Shown here in pieces: positions 22,791-30,931 of a stretch of DNA of 35,725 bases; position 1 is the stretch's first letter; every line of letters begins with the position of its first letter. The stretch is from JBECKX01 sp964468475 (lineage in GTDB: Bacteria > Zixibacteria > MSB-5A5 > CAIYYT01). Location of the stretch: contig CAYXUL010000030.1 in NCBI GenBank assembly GCA_964468475.1, positions 1 through 35,725 of the forward strand, read 5' to 3'. Both the position numbers and the translations under genes were made by a program. The notes beneath the pieces are model-generated. The model made no database searches. It worked only from the letters and a program-made list of their open reading frames with translations, and was not told the origin of the DNA.

Positions 22791-24347
22791 ATTACCGGAC
22801 GATACGCGATAGTACTTATCAAAGACTGATTTGAGGTCGTCGGCGGAAAGGCCGATTCCTTTATCAGCTACTGTAAGGCGAATGCAATTGTCGTGGATGC
22901 TGGTTGCCACCATGATCTCGATATGATCTTCGGAGTATTTCAGCGCGTTGTCGAGGATGTTATTGATCACATTGGGTAAGTGAGTCTCATCAGCGTTGAT
23001 CTCATCCCGCTCCGCTTCGAGTTTTAGCGTCACCGAACCGTGCTTAGATTCAGCCTGAAGTTTGAAGTTCGCTGCTGCCTTTTCAATTACTTCATGCAGG
23101 TGCATCGGCTTCAGACTCAACTCAGAGTTGCCTTCTTCCAGCACTGCCATTTGCAGAATTTTCTCTACCTGGTTGCGCATTCGCATGCTTTCATCCTTGA
23201 TCATGCCGCCGTATCGCATCAACCGTTGCTGATCGCCGACGGTATCGGATCGCAGAAGCGCATCACACGCCAGGAGCACGGTAGAAATCGGTGTCTTAAA
23301 CTCATGAGTCATGTTGTTGATGAAGTCAACCAACCGTCCCGCAAAGCGTCGCTGATGAACAATAACCCTGATCGTATACACGAAACAGAGCGCGATCACA
23401 GAGACGAACAGCACCGTCAGGAAAAGCAGTGGCCCCATCTGCTTCCAGATATAGACTTGCCGATCAGGGAAGTACACATTCAGGTTGCTCTTCGCCCCAA
23501 ACACGTCGCTGGGAAACAACTGAGTAACAAACTTGCTCGAACGCAGGGCCGGTTCATAGGCGGCGTTACTGATGAAATGAAGCGAATCATCGGCTACCGT
23601 CGCCACTGCATACTCCGCCTTAATATCGATTCCTGACTGATGCAGGCTTGCTTGCAGCAGCGAATCGAGATCAACACGTTTCAGGCGTTCTTCGATCGGC
23701 TCGAATTCTCCTACCACCAGATTTGTGACTACGCGCTGCATTAGCTTGCCTTTTGGGCTTAATGACATCCAGCTATACATCGAACTGGTTGAATCACCCG
23801 ATGACAGGGTAAATACTGAGGATGATGAGTCAGTCTGAAAGGTGAAGTATGATGCCTGCTGACCGGAAGATACACCGGACAACGAAACCTGATGAGTTCC
23901 CGCACCTCGCAGCGAATCGACCAGAACACGATCGGTTCCTGTTTGCGGATCCATCATTCTAATTGTCACGTGTTGGGGTGTGGATAATGAGTAATACAGG
24001 TTTTGATTCCGAGTAAACACGGGAATCTCACTGGTATCGCACCTGTCCAGAAATACCGCAATGGCTTTAAGACTGTCAGCGGACTCCCCCGCGTTCGTGC
24101 GGACAACTTCTTCTCTGTTGATGGAGCGATTTCCTCTGCCGATCTCGTCCATAGTATACGAGGCAGCTTCGGTAGCCTCAAGCTTCTGCGTGGCCGTTCC
24201 CAGCGCCGCCCATACATTGCGCGCGAATGCCTGATCACGCTGCTCATAGGCATTCATCAATAGATAGATCTGCAGCGCGGTTAGTCCGCTTAGTGCTGTG
24301 ACAATCAGCACAGCAACAATCACCACTGCTCGCTTGGACAAATTCAT
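22791..24347 (-). CDS. Sensor histidine kinase (C-terminus lost in gap)
   Basis: About 519 residues are visible from the ATG at 24347; a TTG nine bases upstream is less likely. One membrane helix lies near the N-terminus (about 6-31) and a second at about 300-325 (LLFLTVLFVSVIALCFVYTI). Between them is a periplasmic sensor region of about 270 residues of no recognised family. The HisKA domain has the phospho-acceptor His in 'DFINNMTHEFKTPISTVLLA'. The ATPase domain has the N box 'NVINNILDNALKYSEDHIEI' and the G1 box 'VADKGIGLSADD', then 'VFDKYYRVSSGN' up to the gap. The G2 box is missing in the gap. The layout (long sensor loop, kinase before regulator) is like RprX-type kinases. It should phosphorylate the adjacent OmpR-family regulator. 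The signal is unknown. Confidence 0.92.
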
Positions 24348-24388
24348 CGTTACCAATATACGTCACTTCGACTTTTCATTGCCACTGC

Positions 24389-24424
24389 TTAACAGTCCTT
24401 AACAAACAATAACAGCTATTAACT
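24389..24424. promoter_or_regulatory. Four TTAACA-type direct repeats with 10-bp period, likely OmpR-family operator
   Basis: Hexamers TTAACA (24389-24394), TTAACA (24399-24404), ATAACA (24409-24414) and TTAACT (24419-24424) are separated by exactly 4 bases. This puts all four on one face of the helix. OmpR/PhoB-class regulators bind such direct repeats; the Bacillus PhoP box also uses TTAACA-like repeats. The site lies between the divergent kinase gene (start 24347) and the PDZ/ABC operon (start 24517), so the adjacent response regulator is the likely binder. Confidence 0.65.
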
Positions 24425-24516
24425 CGGCGTTCGGCAACCCTCTGTCTATTGTACCCGTACGAGGATACTTAGAAACAGTCGCGAATGAAATATCCACATT
24501 TAGGAGGCAACATAAT

Positions 24517-25332
24517 ATGAAGTCGATTCTGGCGTCGATCGTGCTCTCGGTAGCAGTCAGCATCGCAGTAGGGTCGCTGTGTAACGCGTTGTTCAGCGCC
24601 GAGTGGAAGGCGGAGAAGATTGAGGGGGAAAACGGAGGCGTATTCATGGTACCTGAATTGGGGGCGGTAATTCTACCGAAGGGCGACGATCTGGTCGTAG
24701 AGATGGCAGGCTCTCCACAAACCCGGCCGAAGGCTTATCGCGATGTCGACTTGAAGCAGGGTGATATCATCATGATGTTCAACGGCTCGAGGGTCAAGTC
24801 GATTTCGGATCTCGAGAGAGACTACGCTATTCTCAAAGTCAATGACCTGGTGAAATTGGGAATTAGTCGCGATGGAAGCCTGATGATTGTCAGTTTCCCC
24901 AAGGCCGATTCTGCTGATATGCCGCAACGCCACATGGTTGTCATGGCGCCAGGTGACAGCGGCAGCGTCTCAGTGCAGGAACTCTCCGGGGGAAAACTCG
25001 AAAGTGTTGACATAAACGACGCTGCCATCCTTGGCGGAGCAGGTTTGATTCTGGCGGCCGAAGGCGAGCATCTTGTAGTGAAGAAAGTTTTGCCGTCGTC
25101 GCCAAAAATCGAGGGGCTGGGGGATGTCAAGGAGGGTGATGTATTGCTGAAAGTTGATGGGCGCAATTTCGATAAAGTCGGCGATCTGTCGGATTACTGG
25201 GAAGGGATAAAGGTCGGCCAAACCGTGACCCTGACCCTGCAACGCGATGGCAAGGAGCAGGTCGTGAAATTCAAGAAACCGGAAATGAAGAACGAGCCGG
25301 TGATAATCCGCAAGAAAACAACAAACAACTGA
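24517..25332 (+). CDS. Membrane-anchored or exported protein with two PDZ domains
   Basis: 271 residues, with a strong AGGAGG site. An N-terminal hydrophobic segment (about 4-25, ILASIVLSVAVSIAVGSLCN) is a signal or anchor. PDZ-like module one covers about 45-125: 'ELGAVILPKGDDLVVEMA', 'VDLKQGDIIMMFNGSRVKSI', 'LVKLGISRDGSLMIVSF'. Module two covers about 165-255: 'GLILAAEGEHLVVKKVLPSS', 'VKEGDVLLKVDGRNFDKV', 'VTLTLQRDGKEQVVKFK'. There is no protease domain, so it is not a DegP-type enzyme. PDZ modules usually bind C-termini or exposed peptides. It leads an operon with the NEW3 protein and an ABC exporter, and lies downstream of the four-repeat operator. A role as a periplasmic adaptor for that exporter is inferred. 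Confidence 0.85.
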   Translation: MKSILASIVLSVAVSIAVGSLCNALFSAEWKAEKIEGENGGVFMVPELGAVILPKGDDLVVEMAGSPQTRPKAYRDVDLKQGDIIMMFNGSRVKSISDLERDYAILKVNDLVKLGISRDGSLMIVSFPKADSADMPQRHMVVMAPGDSGSVSVQELSGGKLESVDINDAAILGGAGLILAAEGEHLVVKKVLPSSPKIEGLGDVKEGDVLLKVDGRNFDKVGDLSDYWEGIKVGQTVTLTLQRDGKEQVVKFKKPEMKNEPVIIRKKTTNN

Positions 25333-25357
25333 TTGAGAATTTGAACTTTCGGCCGCT

Positions 25358-26878
25358 ATGATCATCAATAACACGTTCTACTCCAGGCTTGTTGGCGCCC
25401 TGGCTTTCGTGCTGATCTCGATCAGCCTCGGTTCCTCCGTTCTGGCGCAGACTGGCACGCCATTCAACGAACGCGACGACAAATACCGAATTCTTGGTCT
25501 GAAACGGGCCAAGGAAGCGTACGACGTTGCCCGCACCGACTATGAGCGGCAGAAGGAGCTGCACGAGAAAGGGTTGATCACGGACGTCGACTTAGAAAAG
25601 GCGCGTAGCGTCTTCTCTGATGCTGAAGTCAACTACCAGCAATCGCTGCTGGCCGTGATCTTCGAGCAGCAGTATGTCACGGTGAAGAGTGCCATCAAAT
25701 CGTATGAGGATGACGGCACCCGGCATGTCCATCTGACTGTGGCCAACACCAGCAAAGGCGGAGCCGAATTCGAGCAATTGCTTAATGTCGACAAGGAACT
25801 GCTGGCGGCACTGCAGCCGGATGTAATTCACAACGTTTATGTCTCTCTGGAAAACCGGGACGGCGATATCATCAGTCAGCCTTATGAAGCGAAGATTCCG
25901 GAATTGCGTTATGGCAACCCGCAGACTATCAACTTCACTCTCCTGCAGGATCTGGATGCCGTTACCGTCTTCATCGTCTACGCCAACGGGGCGACGCGCA
26001 GTATGAGCATCTTCCTGCAGAAGGATGAGTCCCGCAATCGGGTGGCGGTGCAGTCGGAACAGTTCTCCCAGGAGGTAGATCTCGGCAAGTCCGCCAGCTA
26101 TGATCTCACTCTCGAGCTATTCAGCGGCGATGCCAACCAGTTTGCCCTTGATGTTCTCGGCTTGCCGCGCCAAATCAGCCGTTACTTCAAGGACGCCGGC
26201 AGCGAGGCGCGCCTGAGCCAGGTTAAGTTCACTGAATCAGTGAATACCAAGAAAGCAACTCTGGAGATTACCCTGCCCGATCGGGCATCAGACCAGGTAG
26301 TCACTGACAAACCGATTTCGTTTTTTGCCGTCGTCTATCCGCAATCGGCTGCCGAACGAGTCAAACGACTCGACACCGATTCGTTAACTGAAAAAGAGCT
26401 GCGAAATTCAGAGATTGGCTACACCCGGCTAGAGCTGGTGCCACGTGGCAAAGGCGTATTGCGCGTGCGGGCGCCACAACTCTATCACGCGATTCCCAGT
26501 GACGGAAAAGTGGAAATGTACGTTGACCTGGTCAACGAAGGCAGCCATCGCATCGATGATCTCGAAATCAAGGCGGATATGCCGTTGGGCTGGACGAAAG
26601 AAATTCAACCTGATGCGGTCAGCCAATTACCGGTCGGGGAGGAGAAGCGAATTACCCTGCAGTTTATGCCGCCCAAGGATATCTCAGTCGGCAAGTATGA
26701 AGTGCGCTTGCGTACCGCCGGAGTTTCCAATGGTCAGCCGGTGTTGGGTGAGGACAAGACGGTCACGGTGGAAGTGCTGCAGCAGGCAAATGTCTTCGGC
26801 ACGCTGGCGCTGGTGATCTTCATACTCGCCATTGTTGGCGGGATCGTGATGTTCGGAATCAAGATGTCTCGAAAGTAG
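25358..26878 (+). CDS. NEW3-domain membrane protein with an adaptor-like helical hairpin
   Basis: 506 residues. Signal peptide about 1-31 (ends VLAQ). Residues about 45-100 form a helical hairpin, 'AKEAYDVARTDYERQKELHE' and 'GLITDVDLEKARSVFSDAEV', that resembles the hairpin of HlyD/MFP periplasmic adaptors. Several beta domains follow. Residues about 370-470 match a NEW3 (NPCBM-associated) domain: 'GKVEMYVDLVNEGSHRIDDL', 'MPLGWTKEI' and 'ITLQFMPPKDISVGKYEVRL'. A C-terminal membrane helix (about 482-503, LALVIFILAIVGGIVMFGIK) ends in a short basic tail. The bulk is thus outside the cytoplasmic membrane. The ATG at 25358 has no good Shine-Dalgarno and lies 25 bases after the PDZ gene, so coupling is likely. 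NEW3 proteins are often encoded beside ABC exporters, as here. Confidence 0.85.
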   Translation: MIINNTFYSRLVGALAFVLISISLGSSVLAQTGTPFNERDDKYRILGLKRAKEAYDVARTDYERQKELHEKGLITDVDLEKARSVFSDAEVNYQQSLLAVIFEQQYVTVKSAIKSYEDDGTRHVHLTVANTSKGGAEFEQLLNVDKELLAALQPDVIHNVYVSLENRDGDIISQPYEAKIPELRYGNPQTINFTLLQDLDAVTVFIVYANGATRSMSIFLQKDESRNRVAVQSEQFSQEVDLGKSASYDLTLELFSGDANQFALDVLGLPRQISRYFKDAGSEARLSQVKFTESVNTKKATLEITLPDRASDQVVTDKPISFFAVVYPQSAAERVKRLDTDSLTEKELRNSEIGYTRLELVPRGKGVLRVRAPQLYHAIPSDGKVEMYVDLVNEGSHRIDDLEIKADMPLGWTKEIQPDAVSQLPVGEEKRITLQFMPPKDISVGKYEVRLRTAGVSNGQPVLGEDKTVTVEVLQQANVFGTLALVIFILAIVGGIVMFGIKMSRK

Positions 26879-27035
26879 GCGCAAGGATATGTACGGAGAT
26901 AGATGCGGAGANNNNNNNNNNNNNNNNNNNNNNNNNNNNNNNNNNNNNNNNNNNNNNNNNNNNNNNNNNNNNNNNNNNNNNNNNNNNNNNNNNNNNNNNN
27001 NNNNNNNNNNNATGCGAAGATATATGCAAAGATAC
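26879..27035. repeat. 12-bp tandem repeat interrupted by an assembly gap
   Basis: Directly after the NEW3 stop codon, 12-base units run in register: 26879-26890, 26891-26902 (GTACGGAGATAG) and a partial unit at 26903-26911 (ATGCGGAGA). After the N-run come ATGCGAAGATAT (27012-27023) and ATGCAAAGATAC (27024-27035). The consensus is about ATGCGRAGATAN. The array probably caused the assembly break, so the copy number is unknown. Confidence 0.7.
26912..27011. other. Assembly gap (100 N) inside a short tandem repeat
   Basis: Exactly 100 N, flanked on both sides by units of the same 12-bp repeat. It lies between genes, so no coding region is broken as far as can be seen. Confidence 0.98.
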
Positions 27036-27055
27036 TAGTGACAGGAGTAATCACA

Positions 27056-27829
27056 ATGAATGACAGCAACTCTACTGTAGGTGCCCAGCCGATTCTGGAG
27101 GCGGATAACCTAACAAAACGGTACGAGGACGGCTTGCTGGCACTGGACTCGATCTCCTTCAGTGTTTCGGCAAATCAGGTATTTGCCATGCTTGGCGGAA
27201 ACGGCGCCGGCAAGACCACGACGATAAACCTCTTCCTGAATCTGATTGAGCCCACCTCGGGCGAAGCACGGATCAACGGGATAGCCACTCACAAGGAGCC
27301 ACTCGAGGCCAAAAAACATGTAGCGTTTGTTTCTGAAAATGTGATGCTCTACGGCAACTTCACGGCTATCCAGAATCTCGACTTCTTCGCTCGCCTCGGG
27401 AGCAGGGACCACTACTCCCGTGATGACTATCATGCGGTCTTGAATCGAGTTGGCCTTGATGAGGCCTTCCATAATCGGCCCCTGCGTGGGTTTTCCAAGG
27501 GTATGCGCCAGAAGTGCGGTATCGCCATTGCTATCCTGAAAGATTCGCCGGCAATCCTGCTTGACGAGCCGACTTCGGGGCTTGATCCCAAAGCCGCCCA
27601 CGAATTCATCCATCTGCTCGCCTCTCTGCGGGGCGAGGGTAAAGCAATCCTGATGTCGACGCACGATATCTTCCGCGCTCGCGAAGCGGCAGATATGATC
27701 GGCATAATGAACGACGGCAAATTCGTGATGCAAAAGACTGCTGCTGAGCTGGAAGGCTACGATCTCGAAAGCCTGTATATGGAGTACATGGCAGGGCAGG
27801 TGTCTCCGGCAGGACAGGCGGAGGGATAG
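27056..27829 (+). CDS. ABC transporter ATP-binding protein
   Basis: 257 residues from the ATG at 27056, which follows ACAGGAG at a good distance; the open frame runs upstream only through the gap. All ABC motifs are present: Walker A GGNGAGKTTT (about residues 46-55), a diverged signature 'LRGFSKGMRQKCGIAIAI' (about 140-157), Walker B 'PAILLDEPTSGLDPKAAHEF' and the switch His in 'AILMSTHDIFRAREAADMIG'. It belongs to the CcmA/NosF-like group of ABC-2 exporter ATPases. It should power export or extrusion through the two permeases encoded directly downstream (5-base spacing to the first). The substrate cannot be read from the sequence. Confidence 0.95.
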   Translation: MNDSNSTVGAQPILEADNLTKRYEDGLLALDSISFSVSANQVFAMLGGNGAGKTTTINLFLNLIEPTSGEARINGIATHKEPLEAKKHVAFVSENVMLYGNFTAIQNLDFFARLGSRDHYSRDDYHAVLNRVGLDEAFHNRPLRGFSKGMRQKCGIAIAILKDSPAILLDEPTSGLDPKAAHEFIHLLASLRGEGKAILMSTHDIFRAREAADMIGIMNDGKFVMQKTAAELEGYDLESLYMEYMAGQVSPAGQAEG

Positions 27830-27834
27830 AGCCT

Positions 27835-29247
27835 ATGCTATGGACACTTGTCGAAAAAGAAGCGCGTGATCTGATCGGCTCCACAAAGTTCGTGGTCCTG
27901 CTGGCAGTGATGGTACTGCTGGTGCTGACATCCTTCTACGTCGGAGCAGAGTCTTACAAAATGAATGTCGCACAATACCGGGCCGCGAAAGCAGAAGATC
28001 TACGGCAATATGATGGGCTTACCGATTGGATGCAGGCACGTCACCATCGCGTCTTCCTGACTCCTCAGCCGCTCTGGTCTCTCGTCAGTGGCGTGAGCAA
28101 TGACCTTGGGCGTACTACGGAAATTCAGGGACGCGGTGAATTACAGGCGTACGACAGCAAGTTCAATGAAGATCCGATCTTTGCCGTATTCCGCTTTCTT
28201 GACCTCCAGTTTCTCTTTCAAATAATCCTGTCACTCTTCGCGGTGCTTTTGGGATATGACGCGGTCTGTGGAGAGAAGGAACGGGGGACACTGCGGCTGA
28301 CCTTTGCCAACTCAGTTTCCAGAGTTAAATTTCTGATGGGCAAGCTCCTGGGTGGCACCCTGGCAATGGTGGTGCCACTCCTGCTGGCGCTGGCTTTGGG
28401 CGCCTTGCTCCTGCCGGTACTGGGCGTGAACCTGAGCTCTTCCGAATGGGCAAGACTGGGATTGATAATCATCTCCGGCATGCTCTACTTCGGGGTGTTT
28501 CTGACGATTTCCATCTTTGTTTCCACTTTGACCCATCGCAGCGCTAATTCGTTTTTGATTCTCCTGGCGTTTTGGGTGGTTAGCGTGCTCGTCGTGCCGC
28601 GAACTGCGGTCACCATTGCGGGGCGGGCGGTGGATGTGCCCTCAATCGATGAACTGGCTACCAAGAAAGCTGCTTACAGTTCACAACTCTTCCAGGAAGA
28701 TCGCAAGAAATGGACCTCGTTTCAGCCTACGAAGAAGGATAGTCCCGATCAAATGGTGAAAGAGCTGAATGAGTTTATGGAAAAACAAGCCAAGGAACGG
28801 GACGAGAAGATGAAGGACTTTTCCGGACGGTTGAACGAAACGAGACTCAATGCCCAGCGTCAGCAATCGAGACTGGCGTTGGCACTGGCGCGAATTTCAC
28901 CCACCGCCAGCTTTACTCTTGCCGCCACGGACCTGGCCGGATCTTCACCGGAATTGAAGTCCCGCTATCAGGATGATGTCGCCAATTACCAGAAGGTGTA
29001 TGGTGAATTCATGCTGGAAAAGACCGGCATAAACCCCGGCGGCAGCATGATGGTGGTCAAAATGAAAGATGACGACACCAAGCCCAAGCCGATTGACCCG
29101 AATGAACTGCCTAAGTTCAGTTCGACTCCTGTCGCATCCGCATCCGCCATTTCGACCGCGATGCCCAACATTGTGCTTCTCGTGCTGTATAATCTGCTTG
29201 CGCTTGCAGGTGCCTTCGTCGCCATCCAGCGCTATGATCTGCGTTGA
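27835..29247 (+). CDS. ABC-2 type transporter permease, first of a tandem pair
   Basis: 470 residues. A first membrane helix (about 18-38, VVLLAVMVLLVLTSFYVGAE) is followed by an extracytoplasmic stretch of about 85 residues. A cluster of helices lies at about 125-265, and a last helix near 443-462 (NIVLLVLYNLLALAGAFVAI). Between helix groups is a charged periplasmic segment (about 270-440), partly coiled (EFMEKQAKERDEKMKDFSGR). The conserved loop 'YDAVCGEKERGTLRLTFANS' and 'VSRVKFLMGKLLGG' is typical of ABC2_membrane_2 permeases (NosY-like). The gene starts 5 bases after the ATPase stop. The next gene is a clear paralogue, so the pair probably forms a heterodimeric channel. Confidence 0.9.
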   Translation: MLWTLVEKEARDLIGSTKFVVLLAVMVLLVLTSFYVGAESYKMNVAQYRAAKAEDLRQYDGLTDWMQARHHRVFLTPQPLWSLVSGVSNDLGRTTEIQGRGELQAYDSKFNEDPIFAVFRFLDLQFLFQIILSLFAVLLGYDAVCGEKERGTLRLTFANSVSRVKFLMGKLLGGTLAMVVPLLLALALGALLLPVLGVNLSSSEWARLGLIIISGMLYFGVFLTISIFVSTLTHRSANSFLILLAFWVVSVLVVPRTAVTIAGRAVDVPSIDELATKKAAYSSQLFQEDRKKWTSFQPTKKDSPDQMVKELNEFMEKQAKERDEKMKDFSGRLNETRLNAQRQQSRLALALARISPTASFTLAATDLAGSSPELKSRYQDDVANYQKVYGEFMLEKTGINPGGSMMVVKMKDDDTKPKPIDPNELPKFSSTPVASASAISTAMPNIVLLVLYNLLALAGAFVAIQRYDLR

Positions 29248-29273
29248 CCCTATTTGCCAAACAAGGAATTACC

Positions 29274-30722
29274 ATGCTGAGATTGCTTATTCTTAAAGAT
29301 ATCAGGGAGATGCTACGAAGCCCCAAATTCATCGCGACTTTTGCGATTTGCTCAATCCTGATCCTGCTGAGTATCTATATCGGGATCAACGAATACTTCG
29401 CCGGCATGGAGCAATACCGTACAGCCACACAACTGGCCGATCAACGTGCCAGCGAGGCAACTTCCTGGAATGCACTCTGGTACAAGGCCTATCGCAGACC
29501 TGATCCGATGATGATCTTCGTATCGGGTCTGAACTACGATATCGGTCGCTGGTCTGCCATTACCACGGACGACCTGCCGCGCTTGCGCAACAGCGTCTAT
29601 CTGGAAGACCCCATCTTCGCAATCTTCCGTTTCATCGATTTCGCCTTCATTGTGCAAGTCGTCCTGACACTCTTCGCGCTGGTTTTTACCTATAACGCTG
29701 TAAACGGGGAGCGTGAACAGGGGACTTTGAGGTTGGTTTTTGCCAATCCTGTGCCGAGAGCAAAATACCTGCTGGGCAAAATCATTGGATCCTGGCTGGC
29801 GCTGGTGATTCCCCTCTCGATCCCGGTACTGCTGGGGGTATTGATGGTTGTGGTCTGGAAGGTGCCCTTTTCCACTGCCGACTGGGAGCGCTTCGCCGTA
29901 CTGATCGGGCTGTCGCTGTTGCTCTTCACTTTCTTTCTGGTGCTGGGAGTCCTGGTGTCGACTTTCACCAGGCGCACATCAGTATCATTTCTGCTATCGC
30001 TGGTGATCTGGCTCATCGTAGTCCTGATAATCCCTCGAGCTGGAATTGTTTCCGCCGGTCAGGCGGTACCCGTCCCCACTGTCGCGGAGATCGAGGGTCA
30101 GAAAGCGAGTTATGCCAGCGATCGCTGGGTTAAGCACTGGGCAGATCAGGAGAAACTGTGGCAGGAGCGCAACGCCGGACTTAAACCGGGTGAGCATATT
30201 GATGATGATACGATGTGGAAATACATGCAAGAAGATGATGCCAGCCGCAAGGCTGTAGACGCGGACATCAGCGCCTATGAGGCGAAGCTCTACGAGGACT
30301 TGCGCAATCGCAAAGCTGTGCAGGAGCATCTGGGCTTGAACCTGGCGCGAGTCTCGCCGGCCGCCGCCTTTGAGTTGGCGGCGATGAAACTTGCAGGAAG
30401 TGGTATCGATATGAAGTCGCGTTATGAGGATGCCATGCAGCGTTATCGCACCGAATTCACAGACTTCGTTGATAAGAAGTCGGCCGAGGACGGACCCGGC
30501 GGCATGTTCACAATCAGTATCGATACTGAGTCGGGGTTGAAAATCGGTGGCACGGACGATAACGGTATTGACATCAGCGAACTGCCTCGCTTTGCTCCGC
30601 CGGTGCAGCAGCTGAACAAGCAACTTGCGGCAGTGATTCCCGACGCCGGTCTGCTGGCAATCTACTCGATGTTTGCCTTTGCTCTGGCGTTCCTGGTGTT
30701 TCTGAGATCGGACTTGAGATAG
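29274..30722 (+). CDS. ABC-2 type transporter permease, second of a tandem pair
   Basis: 482 residues from the ATG at 29274 with AAGGA upstream; a TTG at 29244 overlaps the previous stop and is less likely. The architecture is the same as in the preceding gene: an N-terminal helix (IATFAICSILILLSIYIGIN), the landmark 'LEDPIFAIFRFIDFAFIVQV', the loop 'NAVNGEREQGTLRLVFANPV' with 'PRAKYLLGKIIGSW', a helix cluster, a large charged extracytoplasmic segment (about 270-450), and a last helix (AGLLAIYSMFAFALAFLVFL). The two permeases share these motifs position by position, so they arose by duplication. It closes the PDZ-NEW3-ABC operon. Confidence 0.9.
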   Translation: MLRLLILKDIREMLRSPKFIATFAICSILILLSIYIGINEYFAGMEQYRTATQLADQRASEATSWNALWYKAYRRPDPMMIFVSGLNYDIGRWSAITTDDLPRLRNSVYLEDPIFAIFRFIDFAFIVQVVLTLFALVFTYNAVNGEREQGTLRLVFANPVPRAKYLLGKIIGSWLALVIPLSIPVLLGVLMVVVWKVPFSTADWERFAVLIGLSLLLFTFFLVLGVLVSTFTRRTSVSFLLSLVIWLIVVLIIPRAGIVSAGQAVPVPTVAEIEGQKASYASDRWVKHWADQEKLWQERNAGLKPGEHIDDDTMWKYMQEDDASRKAVDADISAYEAKLYEDLRNRKAVQEHLGLNLARVSPAAAFELAAMKLAGSGIDMKSRYEDAMQRYRTEFTDFVDKKSAEDGPGGMFTISIDTESGLKIGGTDDNGIDISELPRFAPPVQQLNKQLAAVIPDAGLLAIYSMFAFALAFLVFLRSDLR

Positions 30723-30931
30723 ATTGCCGAAAGGGACTGAGCATTTCAACGGTCGGTGTTTGAAGAAAGTCGCATTATCCTCTTGCCGACGGCTAATACC
30801 CTTTGCGTGTGCTACTCCACTTGCCGCTTGACCTTCTCAAACGATTAATTACCTTATTAAGGTTGGGCTCTTCTTCCTGGGCATTTCCATCCGATTGCTA
30901 GCGTCCAGCTTTCTAACTGGAGGTTACGGCT
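30723..30931. promoter_or_regulatory. Intergenic region with a 13-base palindrome
   Basis: No gene or clear terminator is seen here. ACCTTATTAAGGT (30851-30863) is a perfect palindrome around a central T and could be an operator for the large surface-protein gene that starts at 30932. No convincing -35/-10 pair is visible. Confidence 0.3.
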
